56,871 bases of DNA from a virus. Below the pieces are notes generated by a model, which saw only the letters and a list, made by a program, of their open reading frames with translations, was not told where the DNA came from and made no database searches. Shown piece by piece: positions 37,989 to 47,819 of the stretch; position 1 is the first letter of the stretch, and each line of letters begins with the position of its first letter. Made by a program: the position numbers and the translations under genes. The stretch covers positions 1 to 56,871 of IMG/VR virus record IMGVR_UViG_3300047322_000204, one strand, 5' to 3'.

Positions 37989-39614
37989 TCAGGCTGACGG
38001 TACGACTTCGGTCGAGTACGACCCTTGGTCGAATTGGGTGATGCGGATGATGACGAATTCCGCTGGGTACTCCAGCGCCACGCCGAGTTCCATGTGGACC
38101 TCACCGGAGGCGATGACCGCAGGGGTGTTGATCGAGTCATCGCAGCGGATGTAGTACGCCGAGGCGGCGTTGGGGCCACGAAGGCCACCTGCCTCCCACA
38201 GCGGGCGCAGGATACGGTCGGCAGCCATGCGCAGCGAGGACCACAGCCGCTGGTCGTTGTTCTCGAATACGGCGAACTGCGTCGAGCGACGGGTCACCTC
38301 CTTGACGAAGATGAGCGTCCGTCGAGCGCTGATGTAGCGGTCGGTGCCGTAGCTCTTGCGAGTCCGGCCACCCATCACGCAGATGCCAGCGCCGACCACC
38401 GAGCGGATGACGTTGATGTTGGTGGCGTTGAGATCGCCAAGCTCGGTGTCGGTGAACTTGGACTGCACGCCGACTGCGTTGGACAGGCCTGCGATCACGC
38501 CAGCCGGAGCACGGAACACGCCGATCGTGGCATCGACTCGGGCCATCATGCCCATCACCGCGCCGCCAGGCGGCACGCTGACCGTGGTACCCACCCGAGA
38601 AGGGTGCGGAATGATGATCCACGGCGTGTACGAGGCGCTGTAGCTGTCGCCAGGGTTGGCCCCGAGCGAACTCTGCAGTGAGGTCTTGTAGGACGACGAG
38701 GACGTTCCTGGGGCACGTGGCGGGGCGCTGTCGTTGACGATGAAGATGTCCTGGCGGTCAGCAAACGCTGACGAGGGGACCGTCGCCCCGATGAACACCG
38801 TGCCCACGTCAACGGAGTCGGCCTTGGACGAGTCGGTGAGGTACGAGCAGATGTTGAGGCTGATCGGCCCTTCCAGCTTGCTGACGTTCTGTGCCGAGGC
38901 CATCATCGCCGCCGCATCCGGCAACTTGGGATCGATACCGCCGACCAGTGACCGCGGCGAGGCGGTCGCCACTGGCTTGAGCTTGGTGGCATCAACGTTG
39001 GCGCAGATCAGATACTGCGATCCGGCCACGGAGTCGTTGAGCACCGAGTCCACCTTGCGGGTTCCCGGTATCGAGCCGTTCATCGACAGCGACGAGAACG
39101 TCTCCACGATCTCGTAGATGCCCTCGGAGTTCATCATCAGCACCTGCAGGGCGAACACGTTGGCGTCGTTGGGAGCAATGCCCACCGTGGACTGGACCGT
39201 CAGCGCGTACTGCAAGGTGTTGCCCCACGTGCCTGCCGACTGGGCGATGAGGTCGAAGCACTTGGCCGGAGAGACATCGTTGACGGTGATCGTGGCCGAG
39301 GTACCCCGGTCTGCCGGAGCAGTCGGTGCCGAGCGGATGATCCAGGCGAAGCGCCCGCCGTTCTGGAAGAACGAGTAGACGCTGAAAGGCAGGTATGAGA
39401 GGGCGGTCGGCCCTGTGGGCACCGTGATCGGGTCAAAGTTGCCGAACAGGGTCACGAAGTCGGACCAGGATTCGCACAGGATGGGTTCGTTGGTCGGCCC
39501 TTTTTGGGTCACTCCGACGAAGCAGGCAGCCGTAACGGTGCCTGCAACGTCTGAGGGGTTGACCAACAGACTCTCTTCCAAGTACACGCCTGGTCGGCGG
39601 TAGGTCAATGGCAT
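37989..39614 (-). CDS. Contractile tail sheath protein
   Basis: 541 aa. The N-terminus RRPGVYLEESL and FVGVTQKGP, with FLGNFDP-like GNFDPITVPTG, are sheath hallmarks. The C-terminus GGRTRKSYGTDRYISARRTL, VKEVTRRSTQFAVFENND and WSSLRMAADRILRPLWEAG is the conserved subtilisin-like sheath end. It proves a contractile tail. Confidence 0.95.
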   Translation of the reverse strand: MPLTYRRPGVYLEESLLVNPSDVAGTVTAACFVGVTQKGPTNEPILCESWSDFVTLFGNFDPITVPTGPTALSYLPFSVYSFFQNGGRFAWIIRSAPTAPADRGTSATITVNDVSPAKCFDLIAQSAGTWGNTLQYALTVQSTVGIAPNDANVFALQVLMMNSEGIYEIVETFSSLSMNGSIPGTRKVDSVLNDSVAGSQYLICANVDATKLKPVATASPRSLVGGIDPKLPDAAAMMASAQNVSKLEGPISLNICSYLTDSSKADSVDVGTVFIGATVPSSAFADRQDIFIVNDSAPPRAPGTSSSSYKTSLQSSLGANPGDSYSASYTPWIIIPHPSRVGTTVSVPPGGAVMGMMARVDATIGVFRAPAGVIAGLSNAVGVQSKFTDTELGDLNATNINVIRSVVGAGICVMGGRTRKSYGTDRYISARRTLIFVKEVTRRSTQFAVFENNDQRLWSSLRMAADRILRPLWEAGGLRGPNAASAYYIRCDDSINTPAVIASGEVHMELGVALEYPAEFVIIRITQFDQGSYSTEVVPSA

Positions 39615-39691
39615 GGTGTCGCTCCTCGCGATGGTTGAACGTGGGTTCCGATGGAGTGCGACGATTTAGGTTTCCGTGCCAGGCGGCAGTA

Positions 39692-40426
39692 TCACAATTT
39701 CGCTGGAGTAGGAACCTCCTGGCCCTCATGGGCCAGGTGGAACAACTCCTGATCCCAGTCGTCACGGTCCTTGACGGACAGGAAGACTCGGAAGACTTTG
39801 TAGAACTCGGCGTCAACGAGACGCACTTGTGGGACTTCTGCGAGCATCGAGATCGTGTACACCTTGCGGAAGATGCGCTTGGTGCCCGATTCCGATGTCT
39901 CGGCTTGATCGTTGGCGGCATAGCCGACAACCTCGGTGCGCCGCCAGGTGCCATCGACATCGCAGGCGATCCAGAAGGGTCGCTGCGGGAACACGTCGGT
40001 GGCGAAGATCGAGCGCAGGTAGCGGTCGTGAAGGTTGTGACGGGTGAACACGGTCACCTGGTACACCAGCCGGAACGGCAAGTGGTTGACGATCGAGTAG
40101 TCCATCACGCCCCACCCTGCCGATGGCGGGGGCAAGGTCCTGGCGACGGAGGGCTGGTAGTAGCCCTGGGTCGGCTCCTGGTGGTTGGAGTGGAACAACT
40201 CATACGCCGGTTCGGCAGTGATCGAGTCGATGGTGATGAACGGGTACTTCAACTGCCGCTCACCAGTCGGCCAACGGAACCACACGCCGACCTTCTCTTC
40301 GGGGGCCTGAGCATCGCGACCGGGGACGGTGATGCCGGTGAGGTAGGTCTTCAACGCCTCGTCCTCGGCCAGCATGAACCCGGTGTGGTTGAAGATGTCC
40401 GGCTTGGCGGTCAGCGGACGGATCAT
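39692..40426 (-). CDS. Tail terminator-like protein
   Basis: 244 aa, ATGA overlap with the gp10-like gene. WFRWPTGERQLKYPFITID and LPFRLVYQVTVFTRHNLHDR resemble neck/tail-terminator proteins; KIFRKVYTISMLAEVPQ-type sequence (KRIFRKVYTISMLAE) is a typical C-terminal part. Immediately precedes the sheath. Confidence 0.7.
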   Translation of the reverse strand: MIRPLTAKPDIFNHTGFMLAEDEALKTYLTGITVPGRDAQAPEEKVGVWFRWPTGERQLKYPFITIDSITAEPAYELFHSNHQEPTQGYYQPSVARTLPPPSAGWGVMDYSIVNHLPFRLVYQVTVFTRHNLHDRYLRSIFATDVFPQRPFWIACDVDGTWRRTEVVGYAANDQAETSESGTKRIFRKVYTISMLAEVPQVRLVDAEFYKVFRVFLSVKDRDDWDQELFHLAHEGQEVPTPAKL

Positions 40427-40794
40427 GTCAGCTTCCCAGGGCCGTAGTCGGCGGTCATCTGGTTGCGCATCATCTCGCCGGTCTGGCGGAACTCCGCGGT
40501 CAAGGTGCGCAGCAGCGGGTTGGGAGCGCTCTCTTCATCGCCGTACTCCAGCAACGAGGCCTCGGAGATCAGCGCTGTGTTACGGACACCGATCCATAGC
40601 TTGCCATCGGCGCTCCATACCTCGATATCGTCGGCAAGCTCCGACCACCCAGGAGTGTCGCGGGCCTTGTCACGCACGGTTTCCTGGAGGAAGTTCACAG
40701 CAGAGTCGGCGGTTCGCATGGCGTCGGTTTGGAGACCCTCGGTGTAGCGCACGAGGGTGTTGAACCATTGTTGGTTCAAACCAATGGTTGCCAT
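40423..40794 (-). CDS. HK97 gp10-like tail completion protein
   Basis: 123 aa. TADSAVNFLQETVRDKAR, LWIGVRNTALISEASLLEYG and LLRTLTAEFRQTGEMMRNQM fit the helical gp10/neck-protein family that joins head to tail. Position between connectors and the tail terminator supports it. Confidence 0.7.
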   Translation of the reverse strand: MATIGLNQQWFNTLVRYTEGLQTDAMRTADSAVNFLQETVRDKARDTPGWSELADDIEVWSADGKLWIGVRNTALISEASLLEYGDEESAPNPLLRTLTAEFRQTGEMMRNQMTADYGPGKLT

Positions 40795-40851
40795 TGCGAT
40801 CCGATGCTGTGCTCATGTGATCCCGACCCGCTTGGCCGGAACGGAGCAACC

Positions 40852-41142
40852 CTACAACAAGTGCTCCAGCGCATGAAGGATTGACGCTGCTGCATCGGCT
40901 TGGTCTTGCGTCAAGATCGTCTGGATCGGCACCGGGCCGTCGTAGCCCTCGGGCATATCAGCGGGCCGCCGCTGCCACATGTCGGGATCGATGCGCCGCA
41001 GCGGAATACCGTCGAGGCCTTCGTAGAACAGCAGTCCGCGCAACTCGTCTTGGACGGCCTCGGCAAGAGCCAAACGGTAGGTGAGGTTGGCAACGTCAAC
41101 GCTGAGACGGCGCGCCGCGTTCAAGGCAGCTTCGGTGTTCAT
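40852..41142 (-). CDS. Hypothetical small virion-operon protein, 96 aa
   Basis: Helical N-terminus (AARRLSVDVANLTYRLALAE), then FYEGLDGIPLRRIDPDMW and a C-terminal helix (ILTQDQADAAASILHALEHL). No ribosome binding site is obvious; nine bases follow the upstream stop. Not recognised; possibly a fibre chaperone since it follows a fibre gene. Confidence 0.5.
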   Translation of the reverse strand: MNTEAALNAARRLSVDVANLTYRLALAEAVQDELRGLLFYEGLDGIPLRRIDPDMWQRRPADMPEGYDGPVPIQTILTQDQADAAASILHALEHLL

Positions 41143-41151
41143 CGCCGTAAG

Positions 41152-42078
41152 TTACCAGTAGCTGTTTCCGGCGTAGGCCACGTCCACAACCCACTGGCTG
41201 GTGTAGTAGTAGTAGAAGCCATCGAGGCGGAAGGAACCTTTCAGAATCTGTGCATCGTTGAGGCCAGGCGCTGTCCAACCGACGCCGCTGAGGTAAATCC
41301 CCCAACCGATGCCCTGGCCATCGAGGTTGGAGATTCCCTCAGTCCAGGTATCCGTGGCCCATGCAGCGATGTTGCGATCCCAGTACGGAACCGTTCCCGG
41401 TGAGCCGTCTCGGGTGTTGTAATACTGAATCTGCCGGTTGCCTTGAGCGGGTGGCTTGGCAATGTAGGTACCGGGAAAGCTGAGAGCGTAGCTGTGCGTC
41501 CACTGCGTCATGTAGTAGCCGGAAGGTACGAGGATGTACGGCGCTTCACCCCTATGCGCGCCAGCGCCCAAGTTGGTCAGAGGAAGCGTTGATGACCAGC
41601 TTGCCGTGTTCTGCACGCTGATGTTGTGCCCTTGCTCGGGATGGCCGATCAATGTTCGCACCGTGTTGGAATAACCAGGACCTCCTGTGTCCTTGCTTGT
41701 GATACCACCAGTGGACACGGCATAGACACGGAACTGACACTGCTCGTTGGCGCTGACACCGAAGCCGAAGCTGCCGGTGGTGATGCTCTGTGAGGCCACA
41801 ACACCTCCACCGGAGTTCAGCTTCTCAGCCACCCAGTGATCGACTCCAGCACCGCCGCTTCCCCCACTGAACGTAAGGTTCACGTTGTTGAAATCCCACG
41901 AGGACACGCTCAAGCCGGTCGGCGCTGCAGGAAAGCCGCGGTACCCCGAATCACGCCAGGCACCGCCGCTCTTGATGTAGCAGTAGTTGGCGATTCGCCA
42001 CGCGCCACCGCTCTTGATCCACAAGCGACCATTGGACGCAGCGCGCCATGCGCCTCCGCTCTTGACGTAGACGGTCAT
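41152..42078 (-). CDS. Tail fibre with three [VI]KSGGAWR repeats and an FN3-like domain
   Basis: 308 aa. The first 50 residues hold three copies of KSGGAWR (VYVKSGGAWR, LWIKSGGAWR, CYIKSGGAWR), a short beta repeat common in phage fibre N-termini. An FN3-like domain (PAAPTGLSVSSWDFNNVNLT to about residue 130) and a C-terminal beta-rich domain follow. ATGA overlap with the preceding fibre gene. Probable receptor-binding accessory. Confidence 0.72.
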   Translation of the reverse strand: MTVYVKSGGAWRAASNGRLWIKSGGAWRIANYCYIKSGGAWRDSGYRGFPAAPTGLSVSSWDFNNVNLTFSGGSGGAGVDHWVAEKLNSGGGVVASQSITTGSFGFGVSANEQCQFRVYAVSTGGITSKDTGGPGYSNTVRTLIGHPEQGHNISVQNTASWSSTLPLTNLGAGAHRGEAPYILVPSGYYMTQWTHSYALSFPGTYIAKPPAQGNRQIQYYNTRDGSPGTVPYWDRNIAAWATDTWTEGISNLDGQGIGWGIYLSGVGWTAPGLNDAQILKGSFRLDGFYYYYTSQWVVDVAYAGNSYW

Positions 42079-43034
42079 TGGATCAGGATCGAACCCTCGG
42101 GAGCGTTGGCCACGCCTGGGTCGCCGTAGAAGCCGACTGCGTAGTAGCCGCGGAGGGTGCCGCCGCTGTAATACGAAATGGTCGTGTCACTGACGGTCAT
42201 GCCGCTGCGCACGTTCATCGGGCCGCCGGTTACTTCGATGTTGGCGTTCTGGACTTGAACGTAAGGGTTGCCCAGTGCTCCGCTGCTGGTGTTGCGGAAC
42301 CGCATGATCGCACCGTTGGCATCACCTGTGTGGATGCCAGCCCCCGAGACGAACCCTCCGGGTTGAATTGCTGCTGTTGCCAGTCCGGCTGACAGACCGA
42401 CACCGCCGACCGTGCTGTTCGGTCCAGCAGTCAGAGCGCCGGACACACCCAGCGTTCCGGTGAAGGTGCCACTCGCTCCGGTCAGCACGCCCACCGACAC
42501 CTGCTGATTGGTGGACAGCACGGTGCCCGTGCCGCTGAGGACGATGCTGGGCATCGATACCGGGCTATCGGAGACAAGGTTGGCGGCGTCCGTGGTGAGC
42601 TTGACGGTCCTGGTCCCGGTCTTGATGCTGACGAAGCTGGTCGGATCGACCACGAAGACATCGGTGAGCACCTTGAGGCCGTAGTTGACCTGCACGTCGC
42701 TGGGACCGAACAGAACGCCCTTGCCTGCAGCGTTGACGTGTGCCAGAACGACACCGGATGCGTTGTCCTGAGTGGCCGTGAGGTTGGTCGGAAGCGCCGC
42801 ATAGTTCCTCCACGTCCCAGCACTGGAGCGCAATTGGAGGATGTCGAGCGCCTGGTTGTAGACGACCTGGCCTACACCAGGCGTGGTGAGATCGGCGTCG
42901 CGTGTTGCGTTCGACGCATAGCGGAGTATGCCTCGGGCCTGCAGCCACTCGGCGTCTGCTTCACGCCAGTTGTTGGAGTAGTCCACCCAGTCGGACTTGC
43001 CGTAGTTGCCAGGAATCGGCTCAACGATGGTCAT
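42075..43034 (-). CDS. Tail fibre-like protein
   Basis: 319 aa from ATG at 43034 (ATGA overlap); the long in-frame extension upstream is shadow. Begins MTIVEPIPGNYGKSDWVDYS, then a nodes region and beta-solenoid-like repeats (GTVLSTNQQVSVGVLTGASG, FTGTLGVSGALTAGPN). Typical of phage trimeric fibre shafts. No chaperone domain seen. Confidence 0.7.
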   Translation of the reverse strand: MTIVEPIPGNYGKSDWVDYSNNWREADAEWLQARGILRYASNATRDADLTTPGVGQVVYNQALDILQLRSSAGTWRNYAALPTNLTATQDNASGVVLAHVNAAGKGVLFGPSDVQVNYGLKVLTDVFVVDPTSFVSIKTGTRTVKLTTDAANLVSDSPVSMPSIVLSGTGTVLSTNQQVSVGVLTGASGTFTGTLGVSGALTAGPNSTVGGVGLSAGLATAAIQPGGFVSGAGIHTGDANGAIMRFRNTSSGALGNPYVQVQNANIEVTGGPMNVRSGMTVSDTTISYYSGGTLRGYYAVGFYGDPGVANAPEGSILIQ

Positions 43035-43543
43035 TGTGTTACTGCTCCTGGCTCGTAGTCGAACTGCATGTCGTCGTCGGGGAATGTCTCGATGGCGGTG
43101 AGGCCGATGATCACGTCTTCGCCCTGCACACGACCTCTGATCTGGTAGGCGCTGATCTCGTAGAAGCGACCGTCGTACCAGCAGATGTCGTTGACCCGAT
43201 CCCGCCGCCAGATGTCGGAGGGGGACTCGTCCTGGAGCCGGTTGCCGTGGGCCTCGGTGACCGAGAACCCGGCTTCGTCCATGTTGCTGGCCGAGACGGC
43301 GAAACGCAGGCGCTGTGTCGGACGGCGGCCTTCTGGGGCGTAGTCCTCGGTGGCCTCGGACTGATCGACCCACAGGATCGGGATGCGCACGCCCTTGTGA
43401 TACTTGCGGTAGCCCTCGTCGTACACCGTGTCGTAGCTGCTGGTGTCGGCGTCGAAGCGGTAATAGATCAGCGCCTCACCGATGGTGTCGTGATACCGAT
43501 TGAAGTGCTTCCATATCTGGCGCACCTCCCGTCGAGGGTCCAT
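43031..43543 (-). CDS. Head closure/head-tail connector protein
   Basis: 170 aa from ATG at 43543 (TGATG overlap); earlier in-frame codons are shadow. RDRVNDICWYDGRFYEISAY, then RGRVQGEDVIIGL, resembles the beta-barrel head-closure connectors (Hc1 type). It directly follows the adaptor gene. Confidence 0.65.
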   Translation of the reverse strand: MDPRREVRQIWKHFNRYHDTIGEALIYYRFDADTSSYDTVYDEGYRKYHKGVRIPILWVDQSEATEDYAPEGRRPTQRLRFAVSASNMDEAGFSVTEAHGNRLQDESPSDIWRRDRVNDICWYDGRFYEISAYQIRGRVQGEDVIIGLTAIETFPDDDMQFDYEPGAVTQ

Positions 43544-44379
43544 CACTGCACTCCCAGCCACCCCGAACCTACTGCCGGGTAATAACCCAAGGTCGTCTCG
43601 CTGAGCCGCTTGGCTTTGGCCCACAGCGGCGTCTCGGTGTCATCGGGGACGCCTTCGGGAATGACCGGGTAGAGCCGCTTCGGCCACCGCGGGTCATCGA
43701 ACTCACGGTCCTGGTACACCGGCACGTAGCGCCCGGTGGTGTAGCTGACCCGGCGCAGACGGAAGATTTCCAGCGCCCCGAGGCCCATGTTCAGCGAGGC
43801 AGCGCGCTCGTTGAATTGGCCCTCCCAGTACTGCATCATCGCCACCACCTGCTGGTAGCGCTGATGGGCGGGTATGAACATGCCCTCAGGCGTTGATACG
43901 TCGATATCGAGGGCAAGTTCGATCGACAGCGACCAGAGCGCTCTGGTGACTGCGCCCATCTCGATCACCTCGGCCTGCACACCGGAGAGCGTGTCCAGCG
44001 TCTCTTCGTTGCCGTAGAGCATCTCGTTGGTCACCTCTTGGACGGCGCGCACCAGGTCAGCGTCGGAGAACCACACGTAGTGGTATCCGGCAGCGATCAC
44101 GTCAGCACCGAGGAAGGTGGTGTTGCTCAGCTTGAGCAGGCCGTTGCGCTCATCGAGAGTCCACTCGTCGGTCAGCGCCGTCACCGGCACAGGGTCAGTG
44201 GCCGGAGGCACAGGAGGGGTCATCGTCGTCACGTAGACCTGCAGTGCTGTCGGCGTGACATAGGGATGCGGCAAGCGGATGGTCAGCACGTTGAGCCGAC
44301 CCTCGCTGATTTCGAAGTACTTGGGGAAGTCGCGCAGCTTGGACCGCACGCCCGCAACCATCTGTGCTGTGTCTGCCAT
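43543..44379 (-). CDS. Head-tail adaptor protein
   Basis: 278 aa from ATG at 44379, with AGGAGG four bases upstream. The helical centre (VRAVQEVTNEMLYGNEETL, WSLSIELALDIDVSTPEG, YQQVVAMMQYWEGQFNERAA) matches portal-adjacent adaptor proteins. A beta-insert VYVTTMTPPVPPATD lies near residue 55. Links portal to the closure protein. Confidence 0.62.
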   Translation of the reverse strand: MADTAQMVAGVRSKLRDFPKYFEISEGRLNVLTIRLPHPYVTPTALQVYVTTMTPPVPPATDPVPVTALTDEWTLDERNGLLKLSNTTFLGADVIAAGYHYVWFSDADLVRAVQEVTNEMLYGNEETLDTLSGVQAEVIEMGAVTRALWSLSIELALDIDVSTPEGMFIPAHQRYQQVVAMMQYWEGQFNERAASLNMGLGALEIFRLRRVSYTTGRYVPVYQDREFDDPRWPKRLYPVIPEGVPDDTETPLWAKAKRLSETTLGYYPAVGSGWLGVQ

Positions 44380-44387
44380 CGGTCCTC

Positions 44388-44840
44388 CTACAGGTTCATC
44401 CACACACCGACTTGCGGTGGTAACACACTGCCGTCAGGTGCTGGTGTTGAGTCGTACTCGACGGGACGGATGATCAGAGTGCCGTCCTGAGCAACGGTGA
44501 TGTCCGTGTTCTCATCCTCTTCCTGGATGGTCTCATCGATCCAGGCCAGCAGCAGCGGCTCACCGACGCCGTTCGACTGGATGAGGACCAGTTGGTACAC
44601 CGTGCCTGCATCAGCATTGGCGAAGATCACCGGCTGGCCAAGAGCAGAGCCGTCATCACCCAGAGCACGCCCGGTGATCGGAGCAGTACCCACTACCGAC
44701 CCACCAGCTTCGGAGATCACCTTGTGGCTGGCATCGAAGGTCGCGCCGGTCAGCAGCGCCGCTGAGATGGCGTCCGTCTGCCAGTGCAGTTTGCCCTGGG
44801 CAAGAAGGCTGCTGACTTGGGCGTAGTTGCTATTGGGCAT
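44388..44840 (-). CDS. Hypothetical structural protein, 150 aa
   Basis: Begins MPNSNYAQVSSLLAQGKLHW, followed by AISAALLTGATFDASHKVIS, a pattern found in phage minor tail/fibre proteins. The C-terminal half is beta-rich (DGTLIIRPVEYDSTPAPDG). A fibre accessory or head decoration role is possible; not certain. Confidence 0.58.
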   Translation of the reverse strand: MPNSNYAQVSSLLAQGKLHWQTDAISAALLTGATFDASHKVISEAGGSVVGTAPITGRALGDDGSALGQPVIFANADAGTVYQLVLIQSNGVGEPLLLAWIDETIQEEDENTDITVAQDGTLIIRPVEYDSTPAPDGSVLPPQVGVWMNL

Positions 44841-44852
44841 CGTCCTATCCTC

Positions 44853-46382
44853 TCACAGGCCCCGCAGAGCAGCCTGATATGTCTGAACAACGGCGTAGAG
44901 GTCGGCAGCGTTCTGTGCTGTCAGACCGGAGCCAATGGAGGCGAAGCCGCACGGAATGTCGGTGCGATTGGCGAAGGAGTTGATACCACCGACCCACACC
45001 GGCACGTTCGGCAGACCAATCGACGCTCCCGGCGACGTATCAACACTCGCCCCGTTGATGTACAGCGTCTGAGCACTCGGCGTCGTGCGCGACGAGACGA
45101 ACAACCCTGCCGACGTGGACACAGTGACGTGAGCGAACCCGTCCTCGTTCATGCTGTAGTAGCACTCGGACGGCTGATAGCGACAGAGAATGTGCATGCG
45201 GCTCTGCGCCACCGACCAGTTGAAGCAGCCCATCTCTGCCCGGTCGTTCGGCGGCACGTCGAGTGTCGAGTACCACGACAAGTGGAGCGAGTCCTGATTC
45301 ATCGTGCCCAGCGGAACGAGATGAGTGTCAGCGTACGCGCCATTTCGTTGCTGGTTCTGCTCGTTGGCGCGATAGCCGAGCGCAGTGGAATGAGTGCTGG
45401 CGGCAGCACTGTTGAACGTCAGCCGGTAGGCAGCGTCGAGGTCGCGGGGGTCTTTCAGGTTCCAGCGATGCAGCAACGCAGTACCGCCGATGAACGGATA
45501 GATGGCGAGCATCTTCTGCCACAATCCGGCGTTCTTCAACCCCACAACGAGGTTGTCCAACGTCTTGGCATAGCTCTGGTCGAGGCCGGTGGCGTTGAGA
45601 TACGCAACAGTGTCGGCATCGAAGGGTGGTGGAAACCACTTGGCGCGGAGATATGACTCGACCCGCTGACGCTCGGCGTCGGAGAGGCAGCGGTTATAGA
45701 GCAGCACTTCGGCCACTTCACAGTCACACGTCTCCTGAGACAACTCAGGGTCATAACCGGAGAGGGCAAGGGTGCCGCCGAAACCCAACCCAGTAGCAGT
45801 CGTCCCCAACAACACTCCGTCGCTGTAGAGACGAGTCAGGCCAACGACTCCATCAGCCGAGTACATCTTCCAGTTGTTGGTGATCGCTGTCCGCATATCA
45901 GGTGCTGTAAACCCGGCGTCGTAACACACGTCCTCGTAGCCATTCCAGAACCCGATGAGGATGTTGTTCGGTGTGTAGATGCCGTTGAGAATGCGACCGG
46001 AGTTGTACCCGCCAGCAACCAAGTGACCGACGTAGACCACCGTCCAGGGAATCGAGACACCTGTCGCAGTCCAACGGAACCGGCCCTCATTGACTTTGAA
46101 TCGCACCACCGGCTTGCCATTGACAGCGTTGGAACGCACCACTGGAGCAGGAGAACTTATAAGCGTGCTGACCTGATTCTGCCCGCTCAGGTCAGGCCAT
46201 TGTGCTACTGCTGCACCGTTAGCCAAGGGCAATTGACTGGCGTCGAGCCACATTGCTAGACCTGTCACATCACTGGGCTTCCACGGCGGTGGTGGCTCCC
46301 ATACCTTGGTATCACCTTTGTAGAACGCGCTGAGAGGTGTCGCCGTCTTGTAGATGCGCGAGGTCGGCTTGACGAGCGGCAT
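44853..46382 (-). CDS. LamG-like tail fibre/adhesin (paralogue of 46382 gene)
   Basis: 509 aa from ATG in a TGATG overlap. The N-terminal stem (YKTATPLSAFYKGDTKVW) precedes a LamG-like domain beginning LAMWLDASQLPLANG and ending LLYNRCLSDAERQRVESYLR. A long phage-specific C-terminal module follows (LDNLVVGLKNAGLWQKMLAI, FIGGTALLHRWNLKDPRDLD). The LamG part is clearly related to the C-terminal domain of the upstream gene, so a duplication is likely. Expected to bind cell-surface glycans. Confidence 0.74.
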   Translation of the reverse strand: MPLVKPTSRIYKTATPLSAFYKGDTKVWEPPPPWKPSDVTGLAMWLDASQLPLANGAAVAQWPDLSGQNQVSTLISSPAPVVRSNAVNGKPVVRFKVNEGRFRWTATGVSIPWTVVYVGHLVAGGYNSGRILNGIYTPNNILIGFWNGYEDVCYDAGFTAPDMRTAITNNWKMYSADGVVGLTRLYSDGVLLGTTATGLGFGGTLALSGYDPELSQETCDCEVAEVLLYNRCLSDAERQRVESYLRAKWFPPPFDADTVAYLNATGLDQSYAKTLDNLVVGLKNAGLWQKMLAIYPFIGGTALLHRWNLKDPRDLDAAYRLTFNSAAASTHSTALGYRANEQNQQRNGAYADTHLVPLGTMNQDSLHLSWYSTLDVPPNDRAEMGCFNWSVAQSRMHILCRYQPSECYYSMNEDGFAHVTVSTSAGLFVSSRTTPSAQTLYINGASVDTSPGASIGLPNVPVWVGGINSFANRTDIPCGFASIGSGLTAQNAADLYAVVQTYQAALRGL

Positions 46383-47815
46383 CAGAAGTTCCACTTGGTG
46401 TGTAGGTAGCTCAGCATTGAGGCGCGCTCAGTATCCGTGAGGCATCGGTCGTAGATGATGATCTCTCCGATGAAGCCGTTCAGGCCGTAGCCAGCAGGAG
46501 TGAACCCGCCGATGTACCACTTGGAAGAGGTTGCTTCCGGCGTCCAAGCACTGGTGACCTGCGTACCGTTGACATCAAGTCCCTGAGTGGCGGTAGCCGT
46601 GTTGCACCACACGGTGATCAACTGCGGAGCACCACTCCATACCACACCGCTGATCAATGGAGCGGGATTGGTGTAGGTGTTGATCGTGCCGGTCGGTGTC
46701 CCATATGTCTGCAGATACGGAGAAAGCTCCTGTAACTGCGTCGTATGATACGGACCATTGGAACTCCCGGCAGTCTGAACTACCTGGAAGACGGTGCGAT
46801 CACTCACAGCGCGACCGTGATTGATCTGCATCTCAGCGAGTGCCGACTTCCCGAAGCGCACTGAGGGGCGTCCATTGATCCCAGCATTGGTGCGATAGGT
46901 CGCCACTCCCGCCGTCGTCGTGACAGTGAATCCATTGCCGGAAACGTCGGGCCATGAAGACATCGGTGTTCCATCGACCATCCCGGCGATCTGTCTTGTG
47001 TCGAGCCAGATCATCAGGTTGGGAATGCTCTTCGGATATGCCCACACCTGGTTCGATCCGGCGTACATGGCATCAACTGATGTGTTACCAATCGCAACCT
47101 TGTCAGCAACGTTGAGAACCGAGCCGCCGCCGACCAACTGAGCGGTGCCGTTGATCGTCCACACATCGTTGGCCAGCCCGCTGGTGAACGTCTTGCCCTT
47201 GACCCAGGCGGCAGGATTCATGTCGGCAATCTCAGTGGCCCCCGTGAGGCTGGTCAGGCCACCAGCAGGCCCGCTGAACACCGCGCAGCGGTAGACCTTG
47301 CCGGAGAACGGGAACAAGCCGCCACCAGTGTCATAACCGCCGATCTGGAGCGGAGCCGTGACGGTCGTCGGGATGCCTGTTGGCGCGCCGCTACGGGCCA
47401 GTTGAAGGTTTGTCCAAGCGATGCTGGCAAGTGATGTCTCGGGCGGGTTGGTGCTGTACTTGAAGTCCACGGTGCCGGTGGTGGACCGCCACATGTACCA
47501 CACCCAGATGCCCTGGCCATCAGCGATACCTGATGCTGTCTGCAGCACTGTTGTCGTGGCACCGCTACCGCCCACCCCGCCGACACTGACCGACATCTGC
47601 AGGATGCCTGGCGAAACAACGGTGCAGCGGAACATGCCCGCCGCGGCGTTGGCCCCGTAGATCGAGCAGAACGATTGCGACGATGCCGGTGACCAGTCGT
47701 TGGCAGCGACGTAGGCGATGATCAGCAGACTCTGCGCCGTGGAGATGTCAAACCCGGCACGGTGCGGAGTACTGACGTTGTTGCCAGCCGTGCCGGGTAA
47801 GACGACGTGTGTCAT
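46382..47815 (-). CDS. LamG-like tail fibre/adhesin with two jelly-roll domains
   Basis: 477 aa. The first concanavalin-like domain spans about 1-195. A VDAMYAGSNQVWAYPK hinge follows. The second (about 265-477) begins LMIWLDTRQIAGMVDGTPMS and ends IIYDRCLTDTERASMLSYLH, the same arrangement as the first domain of the 44853 gene. It follows the collagen-like fibre by four bases, suggesting a combined fibre. Confidence 0.74.
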   Translation of the reverse strand: MTHVVLPGTAGNNVSTPHRAGFDISTAQSLLIIAYVAANDWSPASSQSFCSIYGANAAAGMFRCTVVSPGILQMSVSVGGVGGSGATTTVLQTASGIADGQGIWVWYMWRSTTGTVDFKYSTNPPETSLASIAWTNLQLARSGAPTGIPTTVTAPLQIGGYDTGGGLFPFSGKVYRCAVFSGPAGGLTSLTGATEIADMNPAAWVKGKTFTSGLANDVWTINGTAQLVGGGSVLNVADKVAIGNTSVDAMYAGSNQVWAYPKSIPNLMIWLDTRQIAGMVDGTPMSSWPDVSGNGFTVTTTAGVATYRTNAGINGRPSVRFGKSALAEMQINHGRAVSDRTVFQVVQTAGSSNGPYHTTQLQELSPYLQTYGTPTGTINTYTNPAPLISGVVWSGAPQLITVWCNTATATQGLDVNGTQVTSAWTPEATSSKWYIGGFTPAGYGLNGFIGEIIIYDRCLTDTERASMLSYLHTKWNF

Positions 47816-47819
47816 CGCT

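Noticed and set aside
43035-43373. N-terminal extension of the 42075 fibre gene
   Set aside because: Arg-rich shadow of the head-closure gene; the ATGA-overlap ATG at 43034 is the natural start.
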